Origin: Streptomyces sp. NBC_00083
GTDB lineage: Bacteria > Actinomycetota > Actinomycetes > Streptomycetales > Streptomycetaceae
Assembly: GCF_026343295.1 (NCBI RefSeq)
Contig: NZ_JAPELY010000001.1
Location: forward strand, 3,472,001 to 3,536,000
Direction: 5' to 3'
Length of the DNA stretch: 64,000 nucleotides
Under the pieces are notes generated by a model that was not told the origin of the DNA, did not search any database, and saw only the letters and a list, made by a program, of their open reading frames with translations. How positions within the stretch are numbered: position 1 is the stretch's first letter; each line of letters begins with the position of its first letter. Shown here piece by piece: positions 53,561-62,424 of the stretch. Position numbers and translations under genes: made by a program.

Positions 53561-53679
53561 GTGACAGGCTCACGGGCAGTCCCGAACCTGCACTCTCTGC
53601 AGTTGGGAGGCAGCTCTCGTCCTGAGCACCGGCCCTCATGCGGAGGGGCGCGGGCCTCTCAGAGGTTCCGCTCATAAGT

Positions 53680-54096
53680 ATGGAACGGTGTTTGCCCACC
53701 AAGCCGTTGCGTGTCGGGTCCGGGGCGCTGGCGCTCGGCGCGCTCGCTGTCGTTCTGTTCGGGTCGCCGTGGCTGCCGAGTTCGCTGCCACCAGCGGTTC
53801 GTCACACCCCGTTGTTGCTGACCATCCCTCTGGGGATCCTCTTGATCGTTGATGGGGCCGACTCCATGCGTCTGGTGCGCGCGATGAGGACGGCGTCTCG
53901 CGATGGCGCGCCCGGGTCGGCATCGCCCTGGGCTCGGTGGCGATACCTCCACCGTGCCGACAGCCGAGGGAAGCAGCCGCGCAGCGGCCCTTGCGGTGGT
54001 GGGCGATGTGCCCCTCGCGGCAGCGCGCACTGGCCAACAGCGACACGCGTCGGCGCTGCCGCGGGCGTTTTCCGGAGAACTATGCCGCTGATATGA
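53680..54096 (+). CDS. Possible small membrane protein, 3' end doubtful
   Basis: From ATG 53680, two hydrophobic segments (VGSGALALGALAVVLFGSPWL and TPLLLTIPLGILLIVDGA) look real over about 75 residues. After about 53905 the codon bias moves to another frame (ARVGIALGSVA), which suggests a frameshift. The current stop at 54096 is therefore not reliable. Function unknown. Confidence 0.4.
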   Translation: MERCLPTKPLRVGSGALALGALAVVLFGSPWLPSSLPPAVRHTPLLLTIPLGILLIVDGADSMRLVRAMRTASRDGAPGSASPWARWRYLHRADSRGKQPRSGPCGGGRCAPRGSAHWPTATRVGAAAGVFRRTMPLI

Positions 54097-54218
54097 GTTT
54101 TTGGTCTGGTCGAGGTGTCGCGGGGCTGGGCGGGTGTGGTGCTGGCTCGGGCCAGGAAGGAGGGCTGGGAAAGATCGGCACGCGTGCTGGTCGACGTATC
54201 CCCTGAGAAAGGCTTCTG

Positions 54219-54488
54219 ATGAAGAGCAAGTTCAGCAAGGCTCTGGCAGTGTCGGCCGTCGTCATCGCGCTGGGAGGCGTCGCCGCTCCCGCGTACGCGG
54301 ACGTCGCGACCGGCGGGCACTCCGCCGGTGTCGCCTCCGGAAGCGAGCCCTTCGTCGCCGGTCGCTGGATGCACTTCGCTCACACCACGCACGTCCACAC
54401 CGCGGACGCCGGACGCGGCTGGGCCACCGCCACCCACGACGGCACCGCGGTCGGTGGCGAAGAGAGCAGCCTCGTCGTCATCCGCTGA
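54219..54488 (+). CDS. Small secreted protein
   Basis: An 89-residue protein with a clear signal peptide (KFSKALAVSAVVIALGGVAAPAYA, cleaved near residue 27). The ~60-residue mature part has His-rich spacing (MHFAHTTHVHTADAGRGW) and no cysteines. GAAAGG precedes ATG 54219. It could bind metal through the His cluster, but that is inference. Confidence 0.68.
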   Translation: MKSKFSKALAVSAVVIALGGVAAPAYADVATGGHSAGVASGSEPFVAGRWMHFAHTTHVHTADAGRGWATATHDGTAVGGEESSLVVIR

Positions 54489-54667
54489 CCCCGCAGCACA
54501 TCCAAGGCCTGCACGCCCGTGCGGCGACACCACCGGCCCTGGGGCTCTGTGGTCGCTCTGGGGTCGCCGTCGCAACACGTGCAGGCCCTGGGCGAGGCGC
54601 CGCGGGTCCGGCAGTGAGCCCGGCCGCGCGCCTCGCTTCTGTCCTGTCGGTCGCCGGTCAGGGGTCG

Positions 54668-55057
54668 TCAGGAAGGGATGGCGCCGCTGAGCACCCACAG
54701 GTGGCCGAAGGGGTCCTTCACCCGCCCCTGCCGCTTGCCGTAGGGACGGTCCTCGACCGGGATGACGATCTCGCCGCCGAGCTGGGCCATGCGGTCCGCC
54801 GCGGCCACCGGGTCGGGCAGGTCGATCTGGAGTAGGACGGGGGATCCGCCGATGGACAGCGGGTCGTTCCATCCCCACTCCTCGACACTCTGCGCCAGGG
54901 CGAAGGTGCCTGCCGCCAGGGAGAACTCGGCGTGCATCACAAGCCCCTGGTCGTCGGCCACCCGGTCGGTCAGGGACGCGCCCAGGGCCTTGGTGTAGAA
55001 GTCGATCGCGGCGTCGGCGTCGGAGACGAGCAGCTTGGGCTGGAGTTCATTGGTCAT
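54668..55057 (-). CDS. VOC-family (PhnB/glyoxalase-like) protein
   Basis: A 129-residue protein with the PhnB-type start LQPKLLVSDADAAIDFYTKALGA, a middle strand VLLQIDLPDPVAAADRM and the C-terminal GKRQGRVKDPFGHLWVLS, in which DPFGHLW supplies a metal-ligand-type His. Its ATG overlaps the 3' end of the upstream AraC-type gene by 11 bases, so they form an operon. Enzymatic role unknown. Confidence 0.87.
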   Translation of the reverse strand: MTNELQPKLLVSDADAAIDFYTKALGASLTDRVADDQGLVMHAEFSLAAGTFALAQSVEEWGWNDPLSIGGSPVLLQIDLPDPVAAADRMAQLGGEIVIPVEDRPYGKRQGRVKDPFGHLWVLSGAIPS

Positions 55058-55868
55058 GATTCGATGGTCGCGAAGAACCTCGTGCCCCGCCTTGTAGATT
55101 TCGGCCTTCCTCCGCGAGCCACGCCGTCGGCGTCGTCCCCATCAGGTCCTGGAAGTCCCGCACCAGATGGCTCTGATCGTGGTAGGCGCACTCGGCCGCG
55201 ATCTCCGCCCAGGAGTCGGCCCCGTTCCCCGCGCGGCGCACGGTCGCCGTGAGGCGTGCGACCCGTGAGGCGAACTTCGGGGTGATCCCCACCGTGCTCC
55301 CCAGCACCTGCCGCAGCCGACGCGGACTGAGGTGCAGCTGCCGGGCCACGTCCTCCACCGGCACCCGGCCGTGGCCGACACGGATGACTCCGAGGGCCTG
55401 AACCGCGTAGGGGGAGACGTCGGGACGCCGGGCCCGTACCAGATGGTCGAGCAGCCGCCGGCGCATCAGCCTGACCCGCTGGTCGGCCGGCAGCTCCGCC
55501 AGCTCCTCGCTCAGGAGACCCAGCCATGGCAGGAGTGCGATCGCGTCGAGACCGCCCGCGTCCAGTTCGCTCAGCGGGACGCCGGTGAGGCGCTGGGTGG
55601 CCGTGGGGGACAGCTCGACGTACACCGTCGGCTGGCCGGGGCGCAGCGTGAGGGACGGGGTGCCGGTCCCGGGCCGCATCAGGCCCGTAACCACGGCCTG
55701 CGCCCGCCGGGCCTGGTCTCCGTAGCAGACGTCGATAGGTGTGCCGAGGCTCAGGACGAGGCGGCACGAGAGGACCGGGAGCGCACGGTGCAGCCGGGGA
55801 GGGCCGGTGTGCTCACTGACGGCGACCACGCCGATCCCCGCGGCCTCGCATGCCTGGCTCAACTCCAC
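55047..55868 (-). CDS. AraC-family transcriptional regulator
   Basis: A 273-residue regulator. Residues ~20-120 form a DUF6597-type sensor domain (LPVLSCRLVLSLGTPIDVCYG, RPGQPTVYVELSPTATQRLTG). Residues ~165-260 are the AraC DNA-binding domain: PVEDVARQLHLSPRRLRQVLGSTVG, then SWAEIAAECAYHDQSHLVRDFQDLMGTTPTAWLAEE. It overlaps the VOC gene, and the pair probably responds to one ligand. Residues after AEEGRN are variable. Confidence 0.86.
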   Translation of the reverse strand: MELSQACEAAGIGVVAVSEHTGPPRLHRALPVLSCRLVLSLGTPIDVCYGDQARRAQAVVTGLMRPGTGTPSLTLRPGQPTVYVELSPTATQRLTGVPLSELDAGGLDAIALLPWLGLLSEELAELPADQRVRLMRRRLLDHLVRARRPDVSPYAVQALGVIRVGHGRVPVEDVARQLHLSPRRLRQVLGSTVGITPKFASRVARLTATVRRAGNGADSWAEIAAECAYHDQSHLVRDFQDLMGTTPTAWLAEEGRNLQGGARGSSRPSNHDQ

Positions 55869-56087
55869 AGGGCCAGTGTCCCACCGGTGCCGGTCCCGCG
55901 CCGGAGATCGCCCGACGTGCCGGGCCCTCCCGGCCGCGGCCGCCGGACACCCCGGGCCGGCCGGTGCGGGACCGCGTCGCCCGGATCGAAGCCGAACGCG
56001 TCGCGCAGCGCGAGGCGCCCGATCCCGCCGGACGTCGAAGCGCAGGCGGACGAGTCCGGCCTGCGCTCGGTGGGTCCGGCGACCTCG

Positions 56088-56807
56088 CTATCCCGGACCC
56101 GTGTGCTGGTCCTCCCTGACCGCGCGGAGCTCCGGGAAGGGCATGCGGATCCGGGCCACCAGATAGGACAGGCCCGTGGTGCCCGCCGTGCCCCGCAGGG
56201 TGCCGACGGTACGGTCCACGAGGGAGAGGTGCGTGATCTTCCAGCGCCAGAACGAGTAGCCGACGTCGAGCATCGCCTCGGCCAGGCGGTGCTCGACCCC
56301 CGCACCGGCCGCGCCCCGCTCGCACACCTCCTCGACATCGGTCGCCCGCGCCGCCAGCGCCTTGAGATAGGCGCTGTACAGCGGGCTCGTCGCCCCGTCG
56401 GACGCGGTGCCGAGCCGGTCGTCCAAGGCGTGGAAGCCCCGCGACTGCGCGCCGCTCGCGGTGCCGAGGTAGCCGCGGAACGCCGCGAAGTGCTGGATCG
56501 GCAGGCGCTCCAGGAGCCGTACGGTCTCGTCCAGGATGCGGATCATGCCGGTCACCCGGCCCAGGTGCTCCAGGGCACGCTCGGGGCCGTCCCACGTCGG
56601 CGAGCCGTCCGCCTCCGCGAGCGCGTCCACCGCCGCGTCGATGTCCACGGCGGCCTGCGCGAGCCAGAGTTCGCTCGCCTGGTGGGCGACGATGAAGAAG
56701 CGCTCGGCCGCCTCGACGGACAGGTCCTTGCCCGCGGGATAGAGCGGATGCTGGAGGCCGAGCAGCTGTTCGAGACGGAGGTACCCCCCGTAGTCCGGCG
56801 GGCTCAC
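56088..56807 (-). CDS. Tryptophan 2,3-dioxygenase homologue
   Basis: A 239-residue heme protein, shorter than housekeeping TDOs (~280). Family markers are RFFIVAHQASELWLAQ, the substrate region AFRGYLGTASGAQSRGF, the proximal heme His in WRWKITHLSLVDRTVG and TAGTTGLSYLVARIRMPFPEL. TDO makes N-formylkynurenine from Trp; a biosynthetic subgroup (MarE-like) instead oxygenates beta-methyltryptophan to oxindoles. GTG 56807 overlaps the aminotransferase stop by four bases (GTGA). It closes the operon SDR-methyltransferase-aminotransferase-TDO. Confidence 0.87.
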   Translation of the reverse strand: MSPPDYGGYLRLEQLLGLQHPLYPAGKDLSVEAAERFFIVAHQASELWLAQAAVDIDAAVDALAEADGSPTWDGPERALEHLGRVTGMIRILDETVRLLERLPIQHFAAFRGYLGTASGAQSRGFHALDDRLGTASDGATSPLYSAYLKALAARATDVEEVCERGAAGAGVEHRLAEAMLDVGYSFWRWKITHLSLVDRTVGTLRGTAGTTGLSYLVARIRMPFPELRAVREDQHTGPG

Positions 56808-58048
56808 GGGTGCCCGCCGCTCGCTGCCCGCCATTGCGCGGTGTGGGCGAGCAGCCGCTCGACCCCGGTGTCCAGCTCCTGGGGATCGCCGCAGAACGCC
56901 AGGCGCACCAGGGTCCTCGCCTCGGGCGCGGGCTCGGCGGAGAGCGTCCGCACGGACTCCGACACCACCGGACGCAGCGCGAACCCCGCGGCCGGCGCGA
57001 GACCCACGTCGTACCGTTCGAGCAGGCCCTGGACGAACTCCTCCGCGTCGTCGCACACCCCGGCGACGTCGAGGACCGCGTACCAGCCGCCCTGCGGGAG
57101 CTCCGCGAGGAGCCCGGCGTCCCGCAGCGCGGGCAGCGCCCGGTCGCGGTTGGCCCGCACCAGGGCCGCGTTGCGCACCGCGCTGTCCCGCGACTTGAGC
57201 GCGGTCAGGCCCGCGTACTGCACCGGCGTCGACGGGCTGACCAGGCTCGCCTCCTGCACCACCCGCATCGCGTCGGCGGCCCGTCGGTTGGGGGTCACCA
57301 CATAGCCGAGCCGGTAGCCGGTCATCGCGAGGCTCTTGGAGAAGGAGAACGTCGAGGAGATCCGGCGCTCACTCTCCGGCAGGCCCCGCTCCAGGGAGGC
57401 GAACGAGGTGTGCTCGCCGTCGTAGACGAAGTGCTCGTACGCCTCGTCACTGATGATCTGGACGTCGCGTTCCCGGGCCACCGCCAGGATCGCGGCCAGC
57501 GCGTCGGCATCCAGGACCGCGCCGGTCGGGTTGGCGGGGGAGTTGATGAGGATCGCGCGGGTCCGCGGGGTGAGGGCCGCCCGGATGCCCTCGGCGGTGG
57601 GACGGTAGTCCGCGCCCAGCGGATAGAAGACCGGTCGGAACCCGGCGAGCAGACACTGCTGGAGGTGGATCGGCCAGTGCAGCTCCGGCAGCAGCAGCTC
57701 GTCGCCGGGCTCGGCCATGGACTGCATCAGGGCGGCCAGTCCCTGGCATGAACCGGGGGTCACGAAGATATGGTCCGGCGAGGTGTGGTGGCCGTTCTCC
57801 ATCTCCAGCTTCACGGCCAGCGCCTCGCGCAGCGCGGGCATCCCCTCGGCCGAGGTGTACGCGGTGCGGCCGCCGCGCACGGCCTCCGCGGCGGCCTCGG
57901 CCACTTCCTGCGGCGGCTTGAAGTAGGGCTCTCCGACGTGGAGTTTGATGACGGGGCGCCCGGTGGCCCGTTCCCTCAGCTCCGCCGCGTTGAACACCTC
58001 GTGCAGGCAGGAGGAGGGGATGGTGCCGGCCCGCGACACGGCGTTCAC
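56804..58048 (-). CDS. PLP-dependent aminotransferase (class I/II)
   Basis: A 414-residue fold-type I aminotransferase. Seen: HVGEPYFKPPQEV, GGRTAYTSAEGMPALREALA, INSPANPTGAV, IISDEAYEHFVYDG, and the PLP lysine in STFSFSKSLAMTGYRLGYV. The substrate-carboxylate Arg lies in TLVRLAFCGD. GTG 58048 overlaps the methyltransferase stop (GTGA). With the methyltransferase and TDO homologue next to it, the likely substrate is tryptophan or its methylated or oxidised derivative. Confidence 0.88.
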   Translation of the reverse strand: MNAVSRAGTIPSSCLHEVFNAAELRERATGRPVIKLHVGEPYFKPPQEVAEAAAEAVRGGRTAYTSAEGMPALREALAVKLEMENGHHTSPDHIFVTPGSCQGLAALMQSMAEPGDELLLPELHWPIHLQQCLLAGFRPVFYPLGADYRPTAEGIRAALTPRTRAILINSPANPTGAVLDADALAAILAVARERDVQIISDEAYEHFVYDGEHTSFASLERGLPESERRISSTFSFSKSLAMTGYRLGYVVTPNRRAADAMRVVQEASLVSPSTPVQYAGLTALKSRDSAVRNAALVRANRDRALPALRDAGLLAELPQGGWYAVLDVAGVCDDAEEFVQGLLERYDVGLAPAAGFALRPVVSESVRTLSAEPAPEARTLVRLAFCGDPQELDTGVERLLAHTAQWRAASGGHP

Positions 58049-59019
58049 GAACGCCCCTGACCGGCTACGGGACCCTCGGATCCGGCGACGGTGAACTCGT
58101 AGACGAAGAAGCTCTGCAGGGCCGGCTCACGGTCGCCGATGACGTGCTTGGCGCGCTGCTGGAAGCCGTTGACGGCCAGCTCGTGCTCGACGATCAGCGG
58201 GGACAGCTTGTGCTCCTCCTCGAAGGAGGTCACCATGTCGTCCTTGGTGATCTGCATTTCCGCGATCGCGACCATCCAGTTGTCGCGCTCGATGGCGTAG
58301 TCGATGACGAACTTGTACCAGTTCCACAGGGTCTTGCGGCGGCGGGCCTCCAGCTCGCGGGACCACTCGGGCACCGACCCGTCCTTGTGGTACGCCGCTA
58401 TCTCCTCGTCGCTGGCCAGCAGATGGCCGCCGCCCAGCTCGATGATCTCGGCGGACTTCAACCGTTGGGCGTCCTCGGGAGTGCAGTACTCCGGACAGAA
58501 CTCGTCGCCGAGGATCAACAGGCCGTGCTCGCCCAGGAGTTGGCGGGCGTGCGCCAGGTGGCTGTGCGGCAGGTGGTGGTGGCTGCCCCAGGAGATCATC
58601 ACGTCGAGCGGTTCCTGCCACTGCTCGAACGGGGCACCGTACACCTCGCCGCCCGGCTTGTCCGCGAGGCGCTCGCGCGCCTGCTCCAGGGGGTTGCGCG
58701 CGACGTCGTTGGCGATGACCCGGCAGTCCGGCAGCCGGTCGGCGATCATCCCGGCGAGCACGCCCGAGCCCGAGCCCACGTCCATGACGGTCAGCGGCCG
58801 TCCCAGTTCCTCGCGCCGGGCCGCGACGCGCTCCACGATGAGCAGGTCGCCGTCGGTGATGTCGGGGTGCCCCTCGCGCATGATGGCGCCCACGTCGATT
58901 TTGCGGAACTCCTCGCGGGTGTAGATGGTGCTTTCCTCGATGACCGTGTCCGTGGTGCCGTCAACGGTTTCCATGTGCCTGATTCCTTCCGCGTCGCCGC
59001 TTTCCGATTCGGTGATCAC
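58045..59019 (-). CDS. SAM-dependent methyltransferase of the biosynthetic operon
   Basis: A 324-residue class I methyltransferase from GTG 59019; ATG 58974 (METVDGTTD) is an alternative. The SAM site is LTVMDVGSGSGVLAGMIADRL, followed by VIANDVARNPLEQARERL and VMISWGSHHHLPHSH. The C-terminal half is helical with ERDNWMVAIAEMQITKDD. The pairing with an aminotransferase and a TDO homologue recalls the indolepyruvate C-methyltransferase modules of maremycin- and streptonigrin-type pathways, which make beta-methyltryptophan. That match is inference from gene content. Confidence 0.82.
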   Translation of the reverse strand: MITESESGDAEGIRHMETVDGTTDTVIEESTIYTREEFRKIDVGAIMREGHPDITDGDLLIVERVAARREELGRPLTVMDVGSGSGVLAGMIADRLPDCRVIANDVARNPLEQARERLADKPGGEVYGAPFEQWQEPLDVMISWGSHHHLPHSHLAHARQLLGEHGLLILGDEFCPEYCTPEDAQRLKSAEIIELGGGHLLASDEEIAAYHKDGSVPEWSRELEARRRKTLWNWYKFVIDYAIERDNWMVAIAEMQITKDDMVTSFEEEHKLSPLIVEHELAVNGFQQRAKHVIGDREPALQSFFVYEFTVAGSEGPVAGQGRS

Positions 59020-59765
59020 GCGCTACGTCCCCCGTCGATGGCGACCAGCGCACCGGTGACCCAGCCCGAGGCTTCCGGGTCCAGCAGATTGCACACCCAC
59101 CCGGCGATGTCGTCGGGTGTTCCGAAGCGACCGAGCGGGGTCGCCTCGACCATGTCCGCGACCAGGTCGCGGGTGGCTCGTTCGTCAAGGCCCAGGTCCC
59201 CGTACATGGGGGTGTCCACCGGGCCCGGCAGAATGGCGTTGACCCGGACCCGCGGCGCGAGTTCCCGCGCCAGCGAGCGGGTCAGACTGTTGAGCGCCGC
59301 CTTCGTCGCCCCGTACAGGGCGCGGCCCGGCATCGCGAGCGCCCCGCCGACCGACGAGACGTTCACCACGGCGCCCTGCCGTGCGCGCAGTTCGGGCAGC
59401 GCCGCCCGGATGAGGTGGACGGGGCCCAGGAGGTTGACACCCAGCATGGCCTCCAGGTCGGCCAGGTCGGCCGTGTCGATCGGCGCGAACCGGGCGAGAC
59501 CCGCGTTGTTGACCAGGCCGTCCACGGCGCCGAACCGCTCGACGGCTGCCTCGACCGCGGACCGCGCGCCGTGCTCGGTGCTGACGTCGGCGGGGTGGAG
59601 CAGGGCCCGCTCCGCACCCTCGGCGTCCGCCGCCTCGCGCAGCGCCTCGGCCCGGCGGCCGACCAGGGTCACCGACGCTCCCGAGGCCAGCAGCCGGCGG
59701 GCGGCGGCCCGTCCGATTCCGGTGCCGGCTCCGGTGACCACGATGCTCTTGCCGTGGAGGCTCAT
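59016..59765 (-). CDS. Short-chain dehydrogenase/reductase
   Basis: A 249-residue classical SDR. The cofactor motif is VVTGAGTGIGRAAARRLL, NNAGLARFAP follows, and the catalytic Ser, Tyr and Lys are in NVSSVGGAL and ALYGATKAALNSL. VAIDGGRSA is the usual C-terminus. ATG 59765 is preferred for length; GTG 59780 is also open. It is the first gene of the four-gene block that ends with the TDO homologue, separated from the O-methyltransferase by 126 bases where a promoter may lie. Confidence 0.87.
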   Translation of the reverse strand: MSLHGKSIVVTGAGTGIGRAAARRLLASGASVTLVGRRAEALREAADAEGAERALLHPADVSTEHGARSAVEAAVERFGAVDGLVNNAGLARFAPIDTADLADLEAMLGVNLLGPVHLIRAALPELRARQGAVVNVSSVGGALAMPGRALYGATKAALNSLTRSLARELAPRVRVNAILPGPVDTPMYGDLGLDERATRDLVADMVEATPLGRFGTPDDIAGWVCNLLDPEASGWVTGALVAIDGGRSA

Positions 59766-59891
59766 GGACGTAGGGCCCACTTTCCTTGATCCGCGGACGT
59801 GCCGTCGCGGCTTACGTTAGGGCGCCGCCGCACAAGGGAGAGGAATTCTTTCACTGGCCGAAAAGAACCCGGCCCACCTGGTGTCCGGGGC

Positions 59892-60527
59892 TCACACGCG
59901 CCGGATGAGGGTGATGCCTTCGCGCACCGTGAGCACGACCTGCTCCACCCTCGGGTCGTCGCGCACCTGCTCGTTGAACGCCCGCAGGGCGACGGTGTCC
60001 TCGTTCTGGTCCAGGGGGTTGGCCACCCCGCCGAACTGGAGCACGTTGTCCACCGCGATGACGCCGCGCGCCGAGAGCAGCGGCAGCACCCGGTCGTAGT
60101 ACGCGCTGTACCCCGTCTTGTCCGCGTCGAGGAAGACGAAGTCGAACGGGCCCTGCACGTCCGCGAGTTGATCGAGGGCGGGGCCTTCGCGCAGCTCGAT
60201 CCGGTCCGCCCAGGGCGACGCCGCGATGTGCCGGCGGGCGATCTCGGCGTGCACCGGGTCGATCTCGCACGTCACGAGCTGCCCGTCGGGCGGGAGTTGA
60301 GCCGCCATCGACAACGCGGAATAGCCGGTGAACGTGCCGATCTCCAACACCCTGCGCGGTCGCAGCATGTACAGCAGCATCGAGAGGAAGCGGCCCTCCA
60401 TCGGGCCCACCATCATCTGCGGCAGGTCGCAGACCTTGCGGGTCTCCTCGGCGAGCGCGGCCAGCCAGGGCGGCTCGCCGGTGGAGAACTCCTCGGCGTA
60501 CGCGTCGACCTTGGGCCTGACGATCAT
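59892..60527 (-). CDS. O-methyltransferase (catechol/caffeoyl-CoA type)
   Basis: A 211-residue class I methyltransferase of the small metal-dependent OMT family. Signature: PRRVLEIGTFTGYSALSMAAQLPPDGQLVTCEIDP and FDFVFLDADKTGYSAYYDRVLPLLSARGVIAVDNVLQFG, in which the DADK and DN residues bind a divalent metal. Its ATG overlaps the thioesterase stop by four bases (ATGA). A catechol or ortho-hydroxy group is the expected acceptor. Confidence 0.88.
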   Translation of the reverse strand: MIVRPKVDAYAEEFSTGEPPWLAALAEETRKVCDLPQMMVGPMEGRFLSMLLYMLRPRRVLEIGTFTGYSALSMAAQLPPDGQLVTCEIDPVHAEIARRHIAASPWADRIELREGPALDQLADVQGPFDFVFLDADKTGYSAYYDRVLPLLSARGVIAVDNVLQFGGVANPLDQNEDTVALRAFNEQVRDDPRVEQVVLTVREGITLIRRV

Positions 60528-61291
60528 GGGTTCTCCCTGTCGGCGGTGGTCAGCAGCCAGGAGGCGAGGGCCTCCTCCCGGCCGCGGAGGTAGAAGTGGT
60601 CCCCGTCGAAGAGACGGAACGCGAAGGCGCCGTCCGTCACTTCGGCCCAGGCCCGTGCCTCGGACTCGGTGACCTCGGGATCCTTGTCACCCAGGCAGGC
60701 GGCGACCGCGCAGCCCACCCGGGTCTCGGGCCGCGGCCGGTACCGCTCGACCAGGCGGTAGTCGGCGCGCAGCGTCGGCAGGACGACCTTGCGCACCTGC
60801 GCGTTGCCGAGCAGCGCCTCCGGGGTCGCGCCCAGCCGGGACAGCTCGTACCACAGGGCCGCGTCGTCGAGGTGCTTGTCGCCGGGCCTGTGGAAGCGGG
60901 GTGCCGGGCGGCCCGAGACGGCGAGCAGGGACGGTCCCAGCCCGTGCCGGGTCTCCAGCCGCGACGCTACCTCGTGGGCGACGGCCGCGCCCATGCTGTG
61001 CCCGAAGAACAGCACCTCGCGGTCGAAGGCCGGCAGCAGCGCGTCGCACACCCGTGCCACCAGGCGGTCCATGGCGTCGATGTGCGGCTCGTCGAGCCGG
61101 TCCTCGCGCCCCGGATACTGCACCACGACCGGCTCGACCCACGGCGGCATGCGCTTGGCGAACGGGCGGTAGAAGCTGGCCGAGCCGCCGCCGTGCGGGA
61201 AGATCACCAGCCGCCGGCGCGCACCCGGCCGGGGCCAGTAGCAGCGGCACCAGGTGCGGTACGGCGCGTCGGCGCCCGGTGGCCTGTTCAC
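60524..61291 (-). CDS. Type II thioesterase
   Basis: A 255-residue alpha/beta-hydrolase of the editing thioesterase family that frees stalled NRPS carrier domains. Seen: FPHGGGSASFYRPFAKRMP, VVVQYPGREDRLDEP, the nucleophile in LFFGHSMGAAVAHEV and the His in DGDHFYLRG. GTG 61291 overlaps the imide-reductase stop by four bases. Coupling with the NRPS operon fits a housekeeping role for the assembly line. Confidence 0.9.
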   Translation of the reverse strand: MNRPPGADAPYRTWCRCYWPRPGARRRLVIFPHGGGSASFYRPFAKRMPPWVEPVVVQYPGREDRLDEPHIDAMDRLVARVCDALLPAFDREVLFFGHSMGAAVAHEVASRLETRHGLGPSLLAVSGRPAPRFHRPGDKHLDDAALWYELSRLGATPEALLGNAQVRKVVLPTLRADYRLVERYRPRPETRVGCAVAACLGDKDPEVTESEARAWAEVTDGAFAFRLFDGDHFYLRGREEALASWLLTTADRENP

Positions 61292-62424
61292 GGGCCGCTC
61301 CTCGGGTCGGGTTCGCCCGGACCCGCGTCGACCGCGGAGCCAGCCAGCACCTCGGGCGTACTGCCCCGGTGCAGACGTACAGGGCCGAACCGCTCCGTGG
61401 CCTCGGCGGTCAGCCGGCACAGCGCCAGGTGGTACTGGCCGTCCTTGGCGGGGTCCTCGCCCGACGCGACGGCGGTCCGCAGCGCCCCGAGGGCTCGCGC
61501 CGCGGCCTTGGGCCACAGCTCGCCCAGGATGCCCCGCTGGTCGGGAGCGGTGGCCGGGCCGAGCGGCTCTGCGCTGGGGTAGACGGCGTAGGGGTCCGCC
61601 GACTCGGCCAGGGTGGCGGTGGCGCGGATGTCCTGCGGCATGTGCGGGCGGGGGCTCCACAGCAGCGGGCCGTGGGTGTTGGCGAGGGTGAGGTGGCCGC
61701 CCTCGGTGTGCAGGGTGATCCGGTGGAAGAGGTGGATGTGGTTGTCGGGGTCCCCGGGGTCCATGTCGTTCTGCAGCCGCAGAGTGAGCGGCACCCCGCC
61801 GACTACTCCGTCCAGGCTCCGGTAGACCGGCGTCGATGCCGACAACTCCTCTGCGCCCGGTGGCAGTTGCGAGGGCTCACCTAGGGCGAAGGGGCGCACC
61901 CCGCCCAGCGCGCGGCCGATGATGTCGAACGCGGTGTAGAGCACCTGGAAGGAGCACGCCGCGTCGACGTGCAGCGGCCGCTGCCGGATCAGCAGCCGCC
62001 GCGCGGTGGCGATGAACCGCCGCACCGGCTCCACATGCGGATAGTGCGTGTTCAGGCGGTAGGCCACCCGGTGCTCCCGGGCGGACCGCAGGCAGTCGGC
62101 CAACTCCCGCTGGTGCAGCGGGTGTTCCTGGAGCACGTGGTGCCCGCGGGCCATCAGCTCCCGGGCCAGGCGGGCGCCTGGGCCGCCGTTGATCCCGGCG
62201 CCCACCACGACCGCGCACGCCTCCACGTCCTTCGGTACGGCGTCCACCTCGGTGAACAGCGGCACGCCGTAGTGCTCGGCCACCCGGCGCGAGCGCTCAC
62301 TGCCCCGGGCGAGCACGCCCGCCAACGCGTACGGCGAGTCGGCACGGGCGGCCCCGGCGAGGTAGATCCGGCCGAACTTGGTGCCGCACACCACCAGCCG
62401 GGGCCGCCGCCCGGCCGTGCTCAC
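61288..62424 (-). CDS. Thiazolinyl imide reductase
   Basis: A 378-residue Gfo/Idh/MocA-type oxidoreductase closely resembling Irp3/PchG, which reduce a thiazoline bound to an NRPS to a thiazolidine using NADPH. Matching blocks: VVCGTKFGRIYLAG, GVLARGSERSRRVAEHYGVP, HVLQEHPLHQRELADCLRSA and AYRLNTHYPHVEPV. GTG 62424 overlaps the upstream gene by four bases. It shows that the cluster's NRPS makes at least one cysteine-derived thiazoline ring. Confidence 0.92.
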   Translation of the reverse strand: MSTAGRRPRLVVCGTKFGRIYLAGAARADSPYALAGVLARGSERSRRVAEHYGVPLFTEVDAVPKDVEACAVVVGAGINGGPGARLARELMARGHHVLQEHPLHQRELADCLRSAREHRVAYRLNTHYPHVEPVRRFIATARRLLIRQRPLHVDAACSFQVLYTAFDIIGRALGGVRPFALGEPSQLPPGAEELSASTPVYRSLDGVVGGVPLTLRLQNDMDPGDPDNHIHLFHRITLHTEGGHLTLANTHGPLLWSPRPHMPQDIRATATLAESADPYAVYPSAEPLGPATAPDQRGILGELWPKAAARALGALRTAVASGEDPAKDGQYHLALCRLTAEATERFGPVRLHRGSTPEVLAGSAVDAGPGEPDPRSGP

